Below the pieces are notes generated by a model. The model made no database searches, was not told where the DNA came from, and saw only the letters and a list, made by a program, of their open reading frames with translations. The translations under genes were made by a program, and so were the position numbers. Shown here piece after piece: positions 14,302-22,128 of a stretch of DNA of 54,498 bases; positions within the stretch are counted from its first letter, which is position 1; each line of letters opens with the position of its first letter. This DNA is from Microcaldota archaeon (GTDB taxonomy: Archaea; Micrarchaeota; Micrarchaeia; Anstonellales; Bilamarchaeaceae), in contig JACRGB010000014.1 of assembly GCA_016212505.1 (NCBI GenBank), positions 1-54,498 on the forward strand, read 5' to 3'.

Positions 14302-15990
14302 CTAGTACTTTCTCTCTTCAGGCTTAAATCTTGTTATTTTAACATCCCTATAACTTAGGACCGGCCCGCTGCCCTCTTCGTTTCCTTTTCCCTTTGTGCA
14401 AATAATATGCTTTAACCAGTTTTTATCGTCACGTTTTGGATAATCCGTTCTTGTATGTGCACCTCGACTTTCTGTTCTATTAAGAGCACTGACTGCCGTG
14501 CACTGCGCCAAATCTAGCATGAAAAAAGTTTCATATGCTGCCCGAAGCTCGTGGTTAAACACGCTGCTGTGTTCGCTCACAACAACATTAGCAAACTCTT
14601 TTTTTAGTTTTTTTATTTCGCTAATTGCATTTTTGAGCATGTTCTCGTCCCTAAACGGCCCAACTTCCTCATCCATCAGTTTGCCCATCCTTAACCGGAT
14701 ATCCCTTGGCATTAGTTCGCTGTTTTTAGTATTATCCATCCATTTTTTTGCCCGCGCTTCCTCTTCCTTGACTAATTTCCCATCAACCTCACCAAAACTT
14801 CTTTTTTGTATGTATGCAAGTACACTAATGCCAGTGCGTCTGCCAAAAACTAAAGTTTCCATTAATGAGTTTCCACCCAGCCGGTTTGCCCCATGCACAC
14901 TTACACAGGCACATTCGCCAGCTGCAAATAATCCGGCTATGCTGCTTTTGCAGTCGACATCAGTTGCGATCCCGGCCATGGTGTAGTGCTGGCCGGGCTG
15001 TACAGGAACCGGTTCGTGCAATATGTCGATTCCCAGAAGTTCAATTGCATTTTTTCTAATATCCGGGACCCGTGACATAACTGTTTCCTTATCAAGATGC
15101 CTAAAATCAAGATAAACCGAATCTCCCAAAACACCGCGGCCTTCCTTTATCTCCATGGCCTCGGCCCTTGATATAACATCCCTCGAGGCCAACTCCATTT
15201 TTTCCGGCGCGTATTTTTTCATGAAGCGCTCGCCTTTGGAGTTTATGAGGTAGGCTCCCTCCCCGCGCGCCGCTTCACTAAGTAGTTTGTTCGTCCCCCT
15301 AATTGTTGTCGGGTGGAACTGGACCATTTCCATATCCATAATTTCTGCCCCTGCATTGTAGGCAATTGCAATCCCATCGCCGGTATTTTCCGGGTTGGTG
15401 GTTTTTCCATAAACTCGCCCCGCCCCGCCAGTTGCAAAAATAACTGCTTTAGCAGAAATAGGTAAAAATTGCCCATTGGCCCGATCAAGTGCAATTACTC
15501 CGGTTACTTTACCGGCCTTTGTGGCAAGTGCAACTACTTGCCATTCATTATGAACATGAACCCCTAGTTCGAGCGCTTTCTTATACAATGAATAAATCAG
15601 TGCATGGCCGGTCCGGTCAGCTGCAAAGCAAGTCCTGTGGAATTTTTGGGCCCCAAAAGCCCGCTGGGCGATTTTTCCATCTGTAGTCCGATTAAAGTTT
15701 ACCCCAAACTCTGACATCTCGTTAATTACCCGCGGGGCATCTGAACATAAGACTTCAACCGCATCCTGATCAGCAAGATAATCGCTTCCATAAACCGTAT
15801 CATAAGCATGGTCCTCATAGCGGTCTGCCTTATCTATTGCGGCATTGATCCCGCCTTGCGCTTCAGTTGAATGCGCTTGGTCCGGGTATGTCTTACAAAT
15901 GACTGCAGCATCGCACTTTCCTTTCAGTTCGATTGCAGCGCGAAGCCCGGCTAAGCCCCCGCCTATAATTAGGACATCGTGTTTTAGCAT
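14302..15990 (-). CDS. sdhA: Fumarate reductase/succinate dehydrogenase flavoprotein subunit
   Basis: A 562-residue FAD protein: dinucleotide motif GGGLAGLRAA (residues 10-19), HSTEAQGGINAA (His41 at the usual covalent-FAD site), capping-domain motifs MVQFHPT and SEAARGEGAYL, HGANRLGGNSLME, and the C-terminal RGAHTRTDYPKRDD with KHI typical of Sdh/Frd A subunits as opposed to L-aspartate oxidase. The iron-sulfur and membrane subunits are not nearby; neighbours are an acyltransferase and a divergent GNAT gene. It may work with subunits elsewhere or as a soluble fumarate reductase. The ATG shares a TATA region with the divergent gene. Confidence 0.85.
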   Translation of the reverse strand: MLKHDVLIIGGGLAGLRAAIELKGKCDAAVICKTYPDQAHSTEAQGGINAAIDKADRYEDHAYDTVYGSDYLADQDAVEVLCSDAPRVINEMSEFGVNFNRTTDGKIAQRAFGAQKFHRTCFAADRTGHALIYSLYKKALELGVHVHNEWQVVALATKAGKVTGVIALDRANGQFLPISAKAVIFATGGAGRVYGKTTNPENTGDGIAIAYNAGAEIMDMEMVQFHPTTIRGTNKLLSEAARGEGAYLINSKGERFMKKYAPEKMELASRDVISRAEAMEIKEGRGVLGDSVYLDFRHLDKETVMSRVPDIRKNAIELLGIDILHEPVPVQPGQHYTMAGIATDVDCKSSIAGLFAAGECACVSVHGANRLGGNSLMETLVFGRRTGISVLAYIQKRSFGEVDGKLVKEEEARAKKWMDNTKNSELMPRDIRLRMGKLMDEEVGPFRDENMLKNAISEIKKLKKEFANVVVSEHSSVFNHELRAAYETFFMLDLAQCTAVSALNRTESRGAHTRTDYPKRDDKNWLKHIICTKGKGNEEGSGPVLSYRDVKITRFKPEERKY

Positions 15991-16041
15991 AGGATTAGCT
16001 TCATCGTAACTGCTTTAATATGTTTTTTATTTACTCTGGGC
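15991..16041. promoter_or_regulatory. Shared core promoter between sdhA and a GNAT gene
   Basis: A near-symmetric GCTTTAATATG centred about 16018 lies 24 nt from the rightward start (16042) and 28 nt from the leftward start (15990), so one TATA region could serve two leaderless transcripts. I see no separate ribosome sites for either gene. Confidence 0.4.
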
Positions 16042-16842
16042 ATGCTACTTGTAAAACCCCAAGTTTCAAGAGTGGAACTCATACACCCAACCTTTGCTGA
16101 TGCTCATAAAGTTGCTGCACTTAAGCGGGAAGTTCTCCAATTCAAAGAGAACTATGGGTTTAGTCGCGCTGTTTTACGTGTTCCTACTGGTCTTGCTGAT
16201 GGCCAACACTCCCAAAATGACGGCTTTATTCTTGAGGCGGTTCTAAGAAGTGGATATGGAACAATCGAAATTTTTGGATTTAACGATCCAAACCGCAAAT
16301 TTGGTCAAAGGACTATTGAAGAAGAACTCGGCATAGTTCGTAGAACGGTTAGTGCACCTCGTCGTTCTCTCTATAAAGAATTACCCCTAATTAGACTCGA
16401 ACAGACTGACGACACTGCGCAACAATTATCTGCTCTTTACTCAACTATCTATCGGTCCTACCCTATTCCTCTTAACCCTAAAACTATTTTTGACCTTCTG
16501 GGCTCTTCCATTGCTTATGGAATTGTTGAGCGCGGTTCATTAGCAGCTGTTTTATTCGGAGAAATAATTCAATTTGAAAATCTCCATTTAATAGAACTTA
16601 CTCATGCAGCAGCAGTTCCAAGGCTGCGTGGGGATGGTATAATTACCATTCTTGCAGAAAAAATAAGATCAGAGGCTCAAAGAAGGTTCGGAAAAATTAT
16701 CATTTTTGCAGAAGCCATACCTGGCCCGGTTATGCGTTCCTGCCATGATTTTGGGATGACGCACTGTGGAATTTTAAGGGAACATTCAAATATCGCCATA
16801 GGAGATAGTATTTTTAGTAACCTTTACGTGTGGTCATTATGA
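16042..16842 (+). CDS. GNAT-type N-acetyltransferase, AblB-like
   Basis: A 266-residue protein with a poorly recognisable N-terminal half and a GNAT-like C-terminal half (about 120-266): the segment ALYSTIYRSYPIPLNP, then VLFGEIIQFENLHLIELTHAAAVPRLRGDGIITILAEKI, the acetyl-CoA-binding strand and helix. The YxSYPxP and E-L-T-H-A-A-(x)-P-x-x-RG-x-G pattern recalls beta-lysine acetyltransferase AblB, but no lysine aminomutase gene is present. It leads an operon with a nitrilase-family hydrolase, whose ATG overlaps this stop (ATGA), and an amino-acid permease, suggesting amine or amino-acid metabolism. Confidence 0.55.
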   Translation: MLLVKPQVSRVELIHPTFADAHKVAALKREVLQFKENYGFSRAVLRVPTGLADGQHSQNDGFILEAVLRSGYGTIEIFGFNDPNRKFGQRTIEEELGIVRRTVSAPRRSLYKELPLIRLEQTDDTAQQLSALYSTIYRSYPIPLNPKTIFDLLGSSIAYGIVERGSLAAVLFGEIIQFENLHLIELTHAAAVPRLRGDGIITILAEKIRSEAQRRFGKIIIFAEAIPGPVMRSCHDFGMTHCGILREHSNIAIGDSIFSNLYVWSL

Positions 16843-17639
16843 AAGTAGGATTAGTACAGATGGAGATAACCCATGGGAATCTTCAATCTAACTTAATCAA
16901 AATACAAGAATTCATAAAAGAAGGAAAGAAAAAGAAACTTGATATTATTGTATTTCCTGAAGATGCATTAACCGGAATTGTACGTGAATTTCCAGATCTG
17001 GTTGATTCAGAAGGCAAATACCGCTCCATTTTTAGTAGGCTTGCAAAAGAAAATTCAATAGACATTCTTTGCGGCAGTTTTGTTGAACGTGTTGATTCAA
17101 AACTTTACAATACTTCTTGCTATTTTGATAGTAATGGCAAAATTCTTGGCGAATATAGAAAAATTAATCTCTGGCACAGTGAGCGTGAGTATATTCATAA
17201 GGGAAAAAAAATCGTAGTATTCGATACTCGCTTCGGCAAAGCGGCTCTTGCAATTTGTTGGGACCTTTCTAATTCATATCTCTTTCGAAAGATAGCTCAA
17301 AAAGAAGTGAAACTAGTTTTTGTCCCTAGCTTCTGGTCTGATGGAGGTACTCTAAGTTCTGTTTCAGCAGAAGCCCGAAATATAGATTCATTTTGTCATG
17401 TTCGTGCCCTTGAATGCGAAGCTGCAATTATTTATGTAAATGCGGCAGGAACATATCGCAATGAAACTCTTGCAGGCCGTTCCCAAGTTGCTTTGCCTAC
17501 TAAAGAAGCAATAAAAATTACTCATAATAAGGAGGCTTTGCTTGTTGCAGATATTGATTTATCTATTCTTGCCCATGCTGCATCTGTTTATAAAATTAAA
17601 TCTGATCTCTTATCTGGTTATCATGAAATTAAAGCGTGA
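16839..17639 (+). CDS. Carbon-nitrogen hydrolase (nitrilase superfamily)
   Basis: The three catalytic residues of the family are present, numbered by the track protein: Glu44 in VFPEDALTG, Lys111 in YRKINLW, Cys143 in AICWDLS. About 266 residues is usual for omega-amidase, carbamoylase or amidase members. I take the ATG at 16839, which forms a 4-nt ATGA overlap with the upstream GNAT gene; the track begins at a GTG three codons earlier. The downstream permease overlaps its 3' end by 17 nt, so the three genes are tightly coupled. Substrate is unknown. Confidence 0.8.
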   Translation: MKVGLVQMEITHGNLQSNLIKIQEFIKEGKKKKLDIIVFPEDALTGIVREFPDLVDSEGKYRSIFSRLAKENSIDILCGSFVERVDSKLYNTSCYFDSNGKILGEYRKINLWHSEREYIHKGKKIVVFDTRFGKAALAICWDLSNSYLFRKIAQKEVKLVFVPSFWSDGGTLSSVSAEARNIDSFCHVRALECEAAIIYVNAAGTYRNETLAGRSQVALPTKEAIKITHNKEALLVADIDLSILAHAASVYKIKSDLLSGYHEIKA

Positions 17640-18960
17640 AATAAATCTTCCAGAAGCCATTCTTTATGGAGTTGGCATCCTTGTCGGTGCGGGAATTTAT
17701 TCGCTAATTGGGATTGCAGCCGGCGTAGCCGGAAATGCTCTTTGGCTTTCCTTTGCCCTTGGCGCTTTCGTTGCAATATGTACGGTATTTAGCTACGCCG
17801 AACTTTCCGGCATTATCAATCGTGATGCAGTTGAATATCATTACACTAAAAAGGCATTTTCAAGTCCAGTTTTATCTTTTATCATCAGCTGGCTGTTAAT
17901 TATTGCATCTATTTTGGTAGCGTCTACTGTTTCAATAGCATTTGCAGGATATTTTTCAGGGTTTTTTGGTGGTTCACCACAAGCAACCCAAGCAATTGCA
18001 ATTTTACTAATACTTGCGATGAGCTCCATAAATTATCTTGGAATAAAATATTCTGCATTATTCAATTCCCTGGCTTCTGTTTTGGCAATTCTGGGTTTGC
18101 TTCTCATAGTGGTTTTTGGATTTCTTTTCGTTCCTCCTGCAGTCACTACGCATGCTAACTTTTTCGAACTTCCCCCATTAGGATTTCTAGGTGTTATTAG
18201 CGGAGTCTCATTGATTTTCTTTGCATATATAGGATTTGAAAATCTTGCAAATTTAGTTGAAGAGATCCAGAATCCTAAGCATAATCTTCCAAAAGCCCTT
18301 ATAATTTCTCTTTTGATTTCCACCATCATCTACATTCTCGTTTCCATTTCAGCAGTCAATATTGCAACTCCTGCAGAACTTGCTTCAACTAATGCCCCTC
18401 TTGCGTTTGTAGGTTCACGCATCTTGGGATCGTTTTCACCTCTCATTTCCATAAGTGCCCTTTTTGCAACTGCAAGTTCCTGCCTGATCTTCCTATTGGC
18501 AGCGTCCAGGATGATCTATGGCATGGCCGAGTCCGGTGCGTTGCCAAAAGTTTTCTTTTCAGTCAATAAAAACGGCACTCCCTCTTTTGCCTTAATGGTT
18601 TCAACAATTGCGGCACTTATCTCACTTTTTTTATTTAGTATGACCAAAGCAGCAGAAATTGCCAACCTGAGCGTTTTCATTGCATATTTAGCAGTTAATA
18701 TTTCTTTGATTGTCCTATCAAAAAGAGCAGCACATCAAAAGAACACTGTTTTTTCCAGTCCAAGAGTATTCGGGATTCCAATTTTTGCATTTTTGGGAGC
18801 GCTATCCTGTATTTTCTTTTTGGCATTCTTTTCGGTTGAAATCTGGGCCATGGGAATAGTTTTTGCTGCTTCTGGATTGTTACTTTGCTTTATGCTGGGT
18901 CGTTTTAGGATTTATGGCCGCCGCAGGAAAAATGCGGCATCAATAGCAAGCCACGCCTAG
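17623..18960 (+). CDS. APC-superfamily amino-acid permease
   Basis: A polytopic permease (about 12 membrane helices) with the conserved first helix ILYGVGILVGAGIYSLIG and the FFAYIGFENLANLVEEIQNPKHNLPKAL loop of APC amino-acid transporters. The true start is probably ATG 17623 (MKLKREINLPEAILYG), since the 27 residues the track adds upstream are read over the nitrilase gene. The last 13 residues (RRKNAASIASHA) and the stop codon lie within the 88-bp repeat copy B, so the element supplies the C-terminus. It probably imports the substrate handled by the upstream hydrolase or acetyltransferase. Confidence 0.85.
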   Translation: MKLKREINLPEAILYGVGILVGAGIYSLIGIAAGVAGNALWLSFALGAFVAICTVFSYAELSGIINRDAVEYHYTKKAFSSPVLSFIISWLLIIASILVASTVSIAFAGYFSGFFGGSPQATQAIAILLILAMSSINYLGIKYSALFNSLASVLAILGLLLIVVFGFLFVPPAVTTHANFFELPPLGFLGVISGVSLIFFAYIGFENLANLVEEIQNPKHNLPKALIISLLISTIIYILVSISAVNIATPAELASTNAPLAFVGSRILGSFSPLISISALFATASSCLIFLLAASRMIYGMAESGALPKVFFSVNKNGTPSFALMVSTIAALISLFLFSMTKAAEIANLSVFIAYLAVNISLIVLSKRAAHQKNTVFSSPRVFGIPIFAFLGALSCIFFLAFFSVEIWAMGIVFAASGLLLCFMLGRFRIYGRRRKNAASIASHA

Positions 18961-19007
18961 GTAAACACCACTAGATTGTGCCGCAAAACTTTCGTGGCTT
19001 GCTATAG
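18920..19007. repeat. 88-bp dispersed palindromic element, copy B (inverted)
   Basis: In reverse complement it aligns base for base with copy A (1179-1266): CTATAGCAAGCCACGAAAGT, then 32 unrelated nt, then CGTGGCTTGCTATTGATGCCGC and the small hairpin. Both copies are 88 nt. Here the hairpin GCCGCA/TGCGGC and the left arm are coding sequence for the permease C-terminus, and the right arm lies upstream of kae1. In this copy part of the unique centre (CACCACTA) can also pair with TAGTGGTG just beyond the element. Confidence 0.8.
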
Positions 19008-19071
19008 TGGTGCCTCCTCAATTTCCAGCACATTTTTATTCAAACCTAGCTAACTCATTTACGGGAAAACT

Positions 19072-20052
19072 ATGATCACTCTAGGTATAGAATCCACTGC
19101 CCACACCCTCTCGATCGGTATTGTAAAGGACGGAAATGTGCTCTCCAACATTATCGATATGTATTACGCTGGAAACGAAGGCTTAATCCCAAGAAAACTT
19201 GCTGATCATCACTCTGAAGTTTTTGCAAAAGTGTTATCGCAGGCTTTATCATCTGCTTTGCTTAATATGAAAAAAATCGATCTTATCTCATTTTCCCAAG
19301 GCCCTGGAATCGGTGCGCCATTATCTGTTGGTGTTGCAGGCGCAAAATACCTTGCCATCAGATACAAAAAGCCGATAATTGGGGTAAATCACCCATATGC
19401 TCATGTAAAAATCAGTGAGCACTCAACTAAGCTAAATAATCCGCTTGTTTTGTACGTTTCTGGTGGCAACACTCAAATATTAGTTGAAAGAAACGGTCAT
19501 TATATTGTCTTGGGCGAAACTCTTGATATTGGTATTGGGAATTTATTCGACAGTTTTGCCAGAGCAATCAAATTAAAACATGCGCACGGATCAGCGCTCG
19601 AAGCTCTTGCAAAAGGCGGAAAATACGTGGAGCTTCCGTACACGGTTAAGGGCCTAAACCTGGTTTTTTCCGGCCTCCTGACAAAATCAGAGCAGCTCTC
19701 CGTACGCACCGATATCCCGCATAAAGATTTAGCATATTCATTAATGGAAACTGCATTTTCCATGACCTGCGAGGTGGCTGAGCGGGCGTTATTTTTAACG
19801 AACAAAAAAAGTCTGATTGTTTGCGGCGGTGTAGCGCAAAACAAAAGGCTGCAGCAAATGCTCCGGCTTATGTGCAAGGAAGCAGGAGTCAACTTCGGAG
19901 TTGCGCCTGACGAGTTTAACCGGGATAACGGTGCGATGATTGCTTATGCCGGCGAGCTGCTTTACAAAAAATATGGTGGAATGGTTATCGAAGATTGCGA
20001 TCCGATGACGAATTATCGGATTGACCAAATGAATTTTGTTTTTAGATCGTAA
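19072..20052 (+). CDS. kae1: Kae1/TsaD tRNA N6-threonylcarbamoyltransferase
   Basis: A 326-residue ASKHA-fold protein of the KEOPS complex that transfers threonylcarbamoyl to A37 of ANN-decoding tRNAs. Visible features: GIESTAHTLSIGI at the N-terminus, metal-binding HPYAH (His107, His111), the phosphate loop YVSGGNTQI, GIGNLFDSFARA and, near the end, GGVAQNKRL and DNGAMIAYAG. There is no fused Bud32 kinase, unlike in some archaea. The gene follows repeat copy B. It modifies tRNA-Thr among others, and a tRNA-Thr gene lies 12.5 kb away. Confidence 0.93.
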   Translation: MITLGIESTAHTLSIGIVKDGNVLSNIIDMYYAGNEGLIPRKLADHHSEVFAKVLSQALSSALLNMKKIDLISFSQGPGIGAPLSVGVAGAKYLAIRYKKPIIGVNHPYAHVKISEHSTKLNNPLVLYVSGGNTQILVERNGHYIVLGETLDIGIGNLFDSFARAIKLKHAHGSALEALAKGGKYVELPYTVKGLNLVFSGLLTKSEQLSVRTDIPHKDLAYSLMETAFSMTCEVAERALFLTNKKSLIVCGGVAQNKRLQQMLRLMCKEAGVNFGVAPDEFNRDNGAMIAYAGELLYKKYGGMVIEDCDPMTNYRIDQMNFVFRS

Positions 20053-20068
20053 TGGAATCAACTTACCA

Positions 20069-20905
20069 TTAACTAAGTATCATAATTAATCCAACTACTA
20101 TCAACACTACTGCCGCATACTTGTATATGCTTAATTTTTCTTTTAGAACAAGGTACGATGCAGGAATATTTATCAGTGGGCTTGTTGCAGCTATTATTGA
20201 TGTTAATGCTGCGCCTATTTGCTCAATAGAATAAGAATAGAATATTGTGCTTAAACAAACAATAAAACTTCGCAAAGCAATTCCGCTCGCACCCTTAGAA
20301 GGAAAAGAAAGATCCTTCTTTTTCAAAAGGTAATATGCGCTAATAGCTAAAGTTAAGCTGGTTTCAAGTGCCAACGTAGTCATATATGCTCCTATCTCAA
20401 AAATTAACGGTTTAATAAAACTGTAATAATACCCCCAGCTAAAAATGGCAATTGCAATATAGAAAACCCCCTTTTCAAATTTAAATTTTGAAATATCTTC
20501 AAAAGCAAGAGTGATTCCAGCAAGTATTACTAAGATCCCACCTAGGATTTGGGTTATGCTCAACTGTTCCCCAAATATAATTATCCCTACTATCACTACA
20601 AGAAGAACGTAAATTGTGGAAAGAGGACCAAGAACACTAACCTTTCCTGATTCAAATGCCTTAAAATAAGCAATTATTCCTATTGCGCCTATTATGGTTT
20701 GTGCAATAAATGGAGCTAAGATTTCTAGAGGAAAAACAAATTTTATATTTAGCAGAAGTGCGCCTATGAACAGAAATATTGAAAGGAAAATGAAACTATA
20801 AACTATGGCCTTATATCTGCCGCTATTTTCTATGTTCCTCTTTATCATTGGGTCGGCAAGGCCTGCGGTTATGGCAGCGCCTAATGCAAAAAGTATTTCG
20901 ATCAT
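20069..20905 (-). CDS. EamA/DMT-family transporter
   Basis: About 278 residues with ten hydrophobic helices in two EamA repeats; the conserved ends of each half are VLGPLSTIYVLLVVIVGIIIFGEQLSITQILGGILVILAG and ATSPLINIPASYLVLKEKLSIYKYAAVVLIVVGLI. Family members export amino acids or other metabolites. The first codon of the track ORF is TTG at 20908; the ATG at 20905 is better and lies about 26 nt after a TATA-like GTATATAG read on this strand. It is downstream of hjc, separated from it by a stacked-hairpin element. Confidence 0.85.
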   Translation of the reverse strand: MIEILFALGAAITAGLADPMIKRNIENSGRYKAIVYSFIFLSIFLFIGALLLNIKFVFPLEILAPFIAQTIIGAIGIIAYFKAFESGKVSVLGPLSTIYVLLVVIVGIIIFGEQLSITQILGGILVILAGITLAFEDISKFKFEKGVFYIAIAIFSWGYYYSFIKPLIFEIGAYMTTLALETSLTLAISAYYLLKKKDLSFPSKGASGIALRSFIVCLSTIFYSYSIEQIGAALTSIIAATSPLINIPASYLVLKEKLSIYKYAAVVLIVVGLIMILS

Positions 20906-20932
20906 CAAAAAACCCCATACTGGCTATATACT

Positions 20933-21057
20933 CGGCCAAATTAATAATTCCGATTGTTGGCCGTGGCAAGAAACGCTACGCGTTTCTTGACTGTCTTGAA
21001 GCTTTGCTTCAAGGACAAGTATAGTTGATCCAGCTTTTTTTGCTGGATCAGTATACT
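20933..21057. repeat. Stacked-hairpin element between hjc and the EamA gene
   Basis: Four stem-loops follow one another: CGGCCAA/TTGGCCG (20933-20963), CAAGAAACGC-TAC-GCGTTTCTTG, CTTGAAGC-TTT-GCTTCAAG, and AGTATA...TGATCCAGC-T7-GCTGGATCA...TATACT. The joints TGGC and GACTGTC match those at 32.9 kb, and the second stem matches one in the tRNA intron. The rightmost hairpin covers the last codons and the stop of hjc (21048-21057) and, with its T/A-rich loop, may terminate hjc transcription. Confidence 0.75.
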
Positions 21058-21434
21058 GATATTTCCTCGAGTTTCCTTCCAATCGCACTGGCATCGCTCC
21101 AGTTAATTGCAAAACTTTTCTCATTTTCCTTAAATACTGAAAGAGGGACAAAAACCCATGGTTCGCGGCTTCTTCTCCAACCAACATAGCAGTTAATTCC
21201 GCTAATATCCTCCCAGCGCCTCAGGTTGGTGAATTGTTCCCGCGTGATATTCAGATTGTCCTTTTCCCAGGCCTTTGCCTCGATCCCCAATTGGATTCCT
21301 CCCCTAAAAACTAGGATATCCGGGCTAAGGGAATTTACCCCGCTACCCGCAGCCCTGATGACACAAAAGCCGTTTGTAGAGAAATGTTCAATAAGTTCGC
21401 GTTCTGCGCGCGATCCTTTACGGTAACTGAGCAT
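21048..21434 (-). CDS. hjc: Holliday junction resolvase Hjc
   Basis: A 128-residue archaeal resolvase of the restriction-enzyme-like fold. Catalytic residues, numbered by the track protein, are Glu14 (SRAERE), Asp42 (SPDILVF) and Glu55-x-Lys57 (GIEAKAW), nearly the same spacing as in Sulfolobus Hjc. It cuts four-way DNA junctions symmetrically as a dimer. I prefer ATG 21434 (MLSYRKGS) since the TATA-like TTAAATTTAA (21451-21460) is too close to the ATG at 21443. The last three codons (SVY) and stop are inside the outer arm of a hairpin element. Confidence 0.9.
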   Translation of the reverse strand: MLSYRKGSRAERELIEHFSTNGFCVIRAAGSGVNSLSPDILVFRGGIQLGIEAKAWEKDNLNITREQFTNLRRWEDISGINCYVGWRRSREPWVFVPLSVFKENEKSFAINWSDASAIGRKLEEISVY

Positions 21435-21477
21435 CAAAAACATTAACAGATTAAATTTAATAGACTAGGTGGCCCCT

Positions 21478-22023
21478 TTAGCCATTTGCTACTTCTTCTA
21501 CGATCCTTATGACTTGATCCAAATCATAAGGTTTTCTTATTACTCTCACTGCCCCTGCTGCTATGAACTCTGCCCCTCCATCCACTAACTCTTCTCCAGT
21601 TCCTACTATGGCTGGCGCAATTTCCATTCCGTAGTTTCTCCTCGTTTTAATTTCATTAAGAAGAGTTAACCCATTCATAACCGGCATCCGGATATCAACA
21701 ATGATAATGTCAAATGTTGCTCCGCCATCTACAATATCAAGGGCTTGTTGCCCATTTTCTGCAATTCTAACCCGATGGCCTTCCACTTCTAGGACCAGTT
21801 TAAGCATTCCATTTATATCTCGTTCATCATCAACAACAAGTATGTTAAGGTGTTTTTTCGTTTGTTTTCCACCCAATTTACCATAGGTAATCTCTGGCCC
21901 ACCTGCCCCTCCACCACCACTAAAATCTCCTGAAGCTGCGAATAATATTCTTCTGGTTAAGGCATTTGGCCCTCTGCCTTCTCGGAATTTTTCTCTTCTT
22001 GATGGCTCGGCAAAACTGTTCAC
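21478..22023 (-). CDS. Stand-alone response-regulator receiver protein
   Basis: Residues 58-181 form a CheY-like receiver with all key positions: Asp65-Asp66 (VVDDE), phospho-acceptor Asp110 (IIVDIRMP), Thr142 (VGTGEE) and Lys164 (RKPYD). There is no output domain. The first 57 residues are a Gly/Arg-rich, probably disordered extension (GGGGAGG). The start is GTG at 22023, placed downstream of TATA-like elements at about 22040-22060. No histidine kinase or chemotaxis gene is in the window, so the phosphodonor is unknown. Confidence 0.85.
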   Translation of the reverse strand: MNSFAEPSRREKFREGRGPNALTRRILFAASGDFSGGGGAGGPEITYGKLGGKQTKKHLNILVVDDERDINGMLKLVLEVEGHRVRIAENGQQALDIVDGGATFDIIIVDIRMPVMNGLTLLNEIKTRRNYGMEIAPAIVGTGEELVDGGAEFIAAGAVRVIRKPYDLDQVIRIVEEVANG

Positions 22024-22128
22024 AAATTCACAGTATTACTATATATAACACTATATTTAAAAACCCCAAGATAATGCGATTTTTATTTTCTTCTAATTAA
22101 GATAATTTGCAGTTAGACTTGTGATTTT

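Noticed and set aside
14302-15990. L-aspartate oxidase (NadB) for the flavoprotein
   Set aside because: The C-terminal RGAHTRTDYPKRDD block and length fit Sdh/Frd A, and no NAD-synthesis genes are adjacent.
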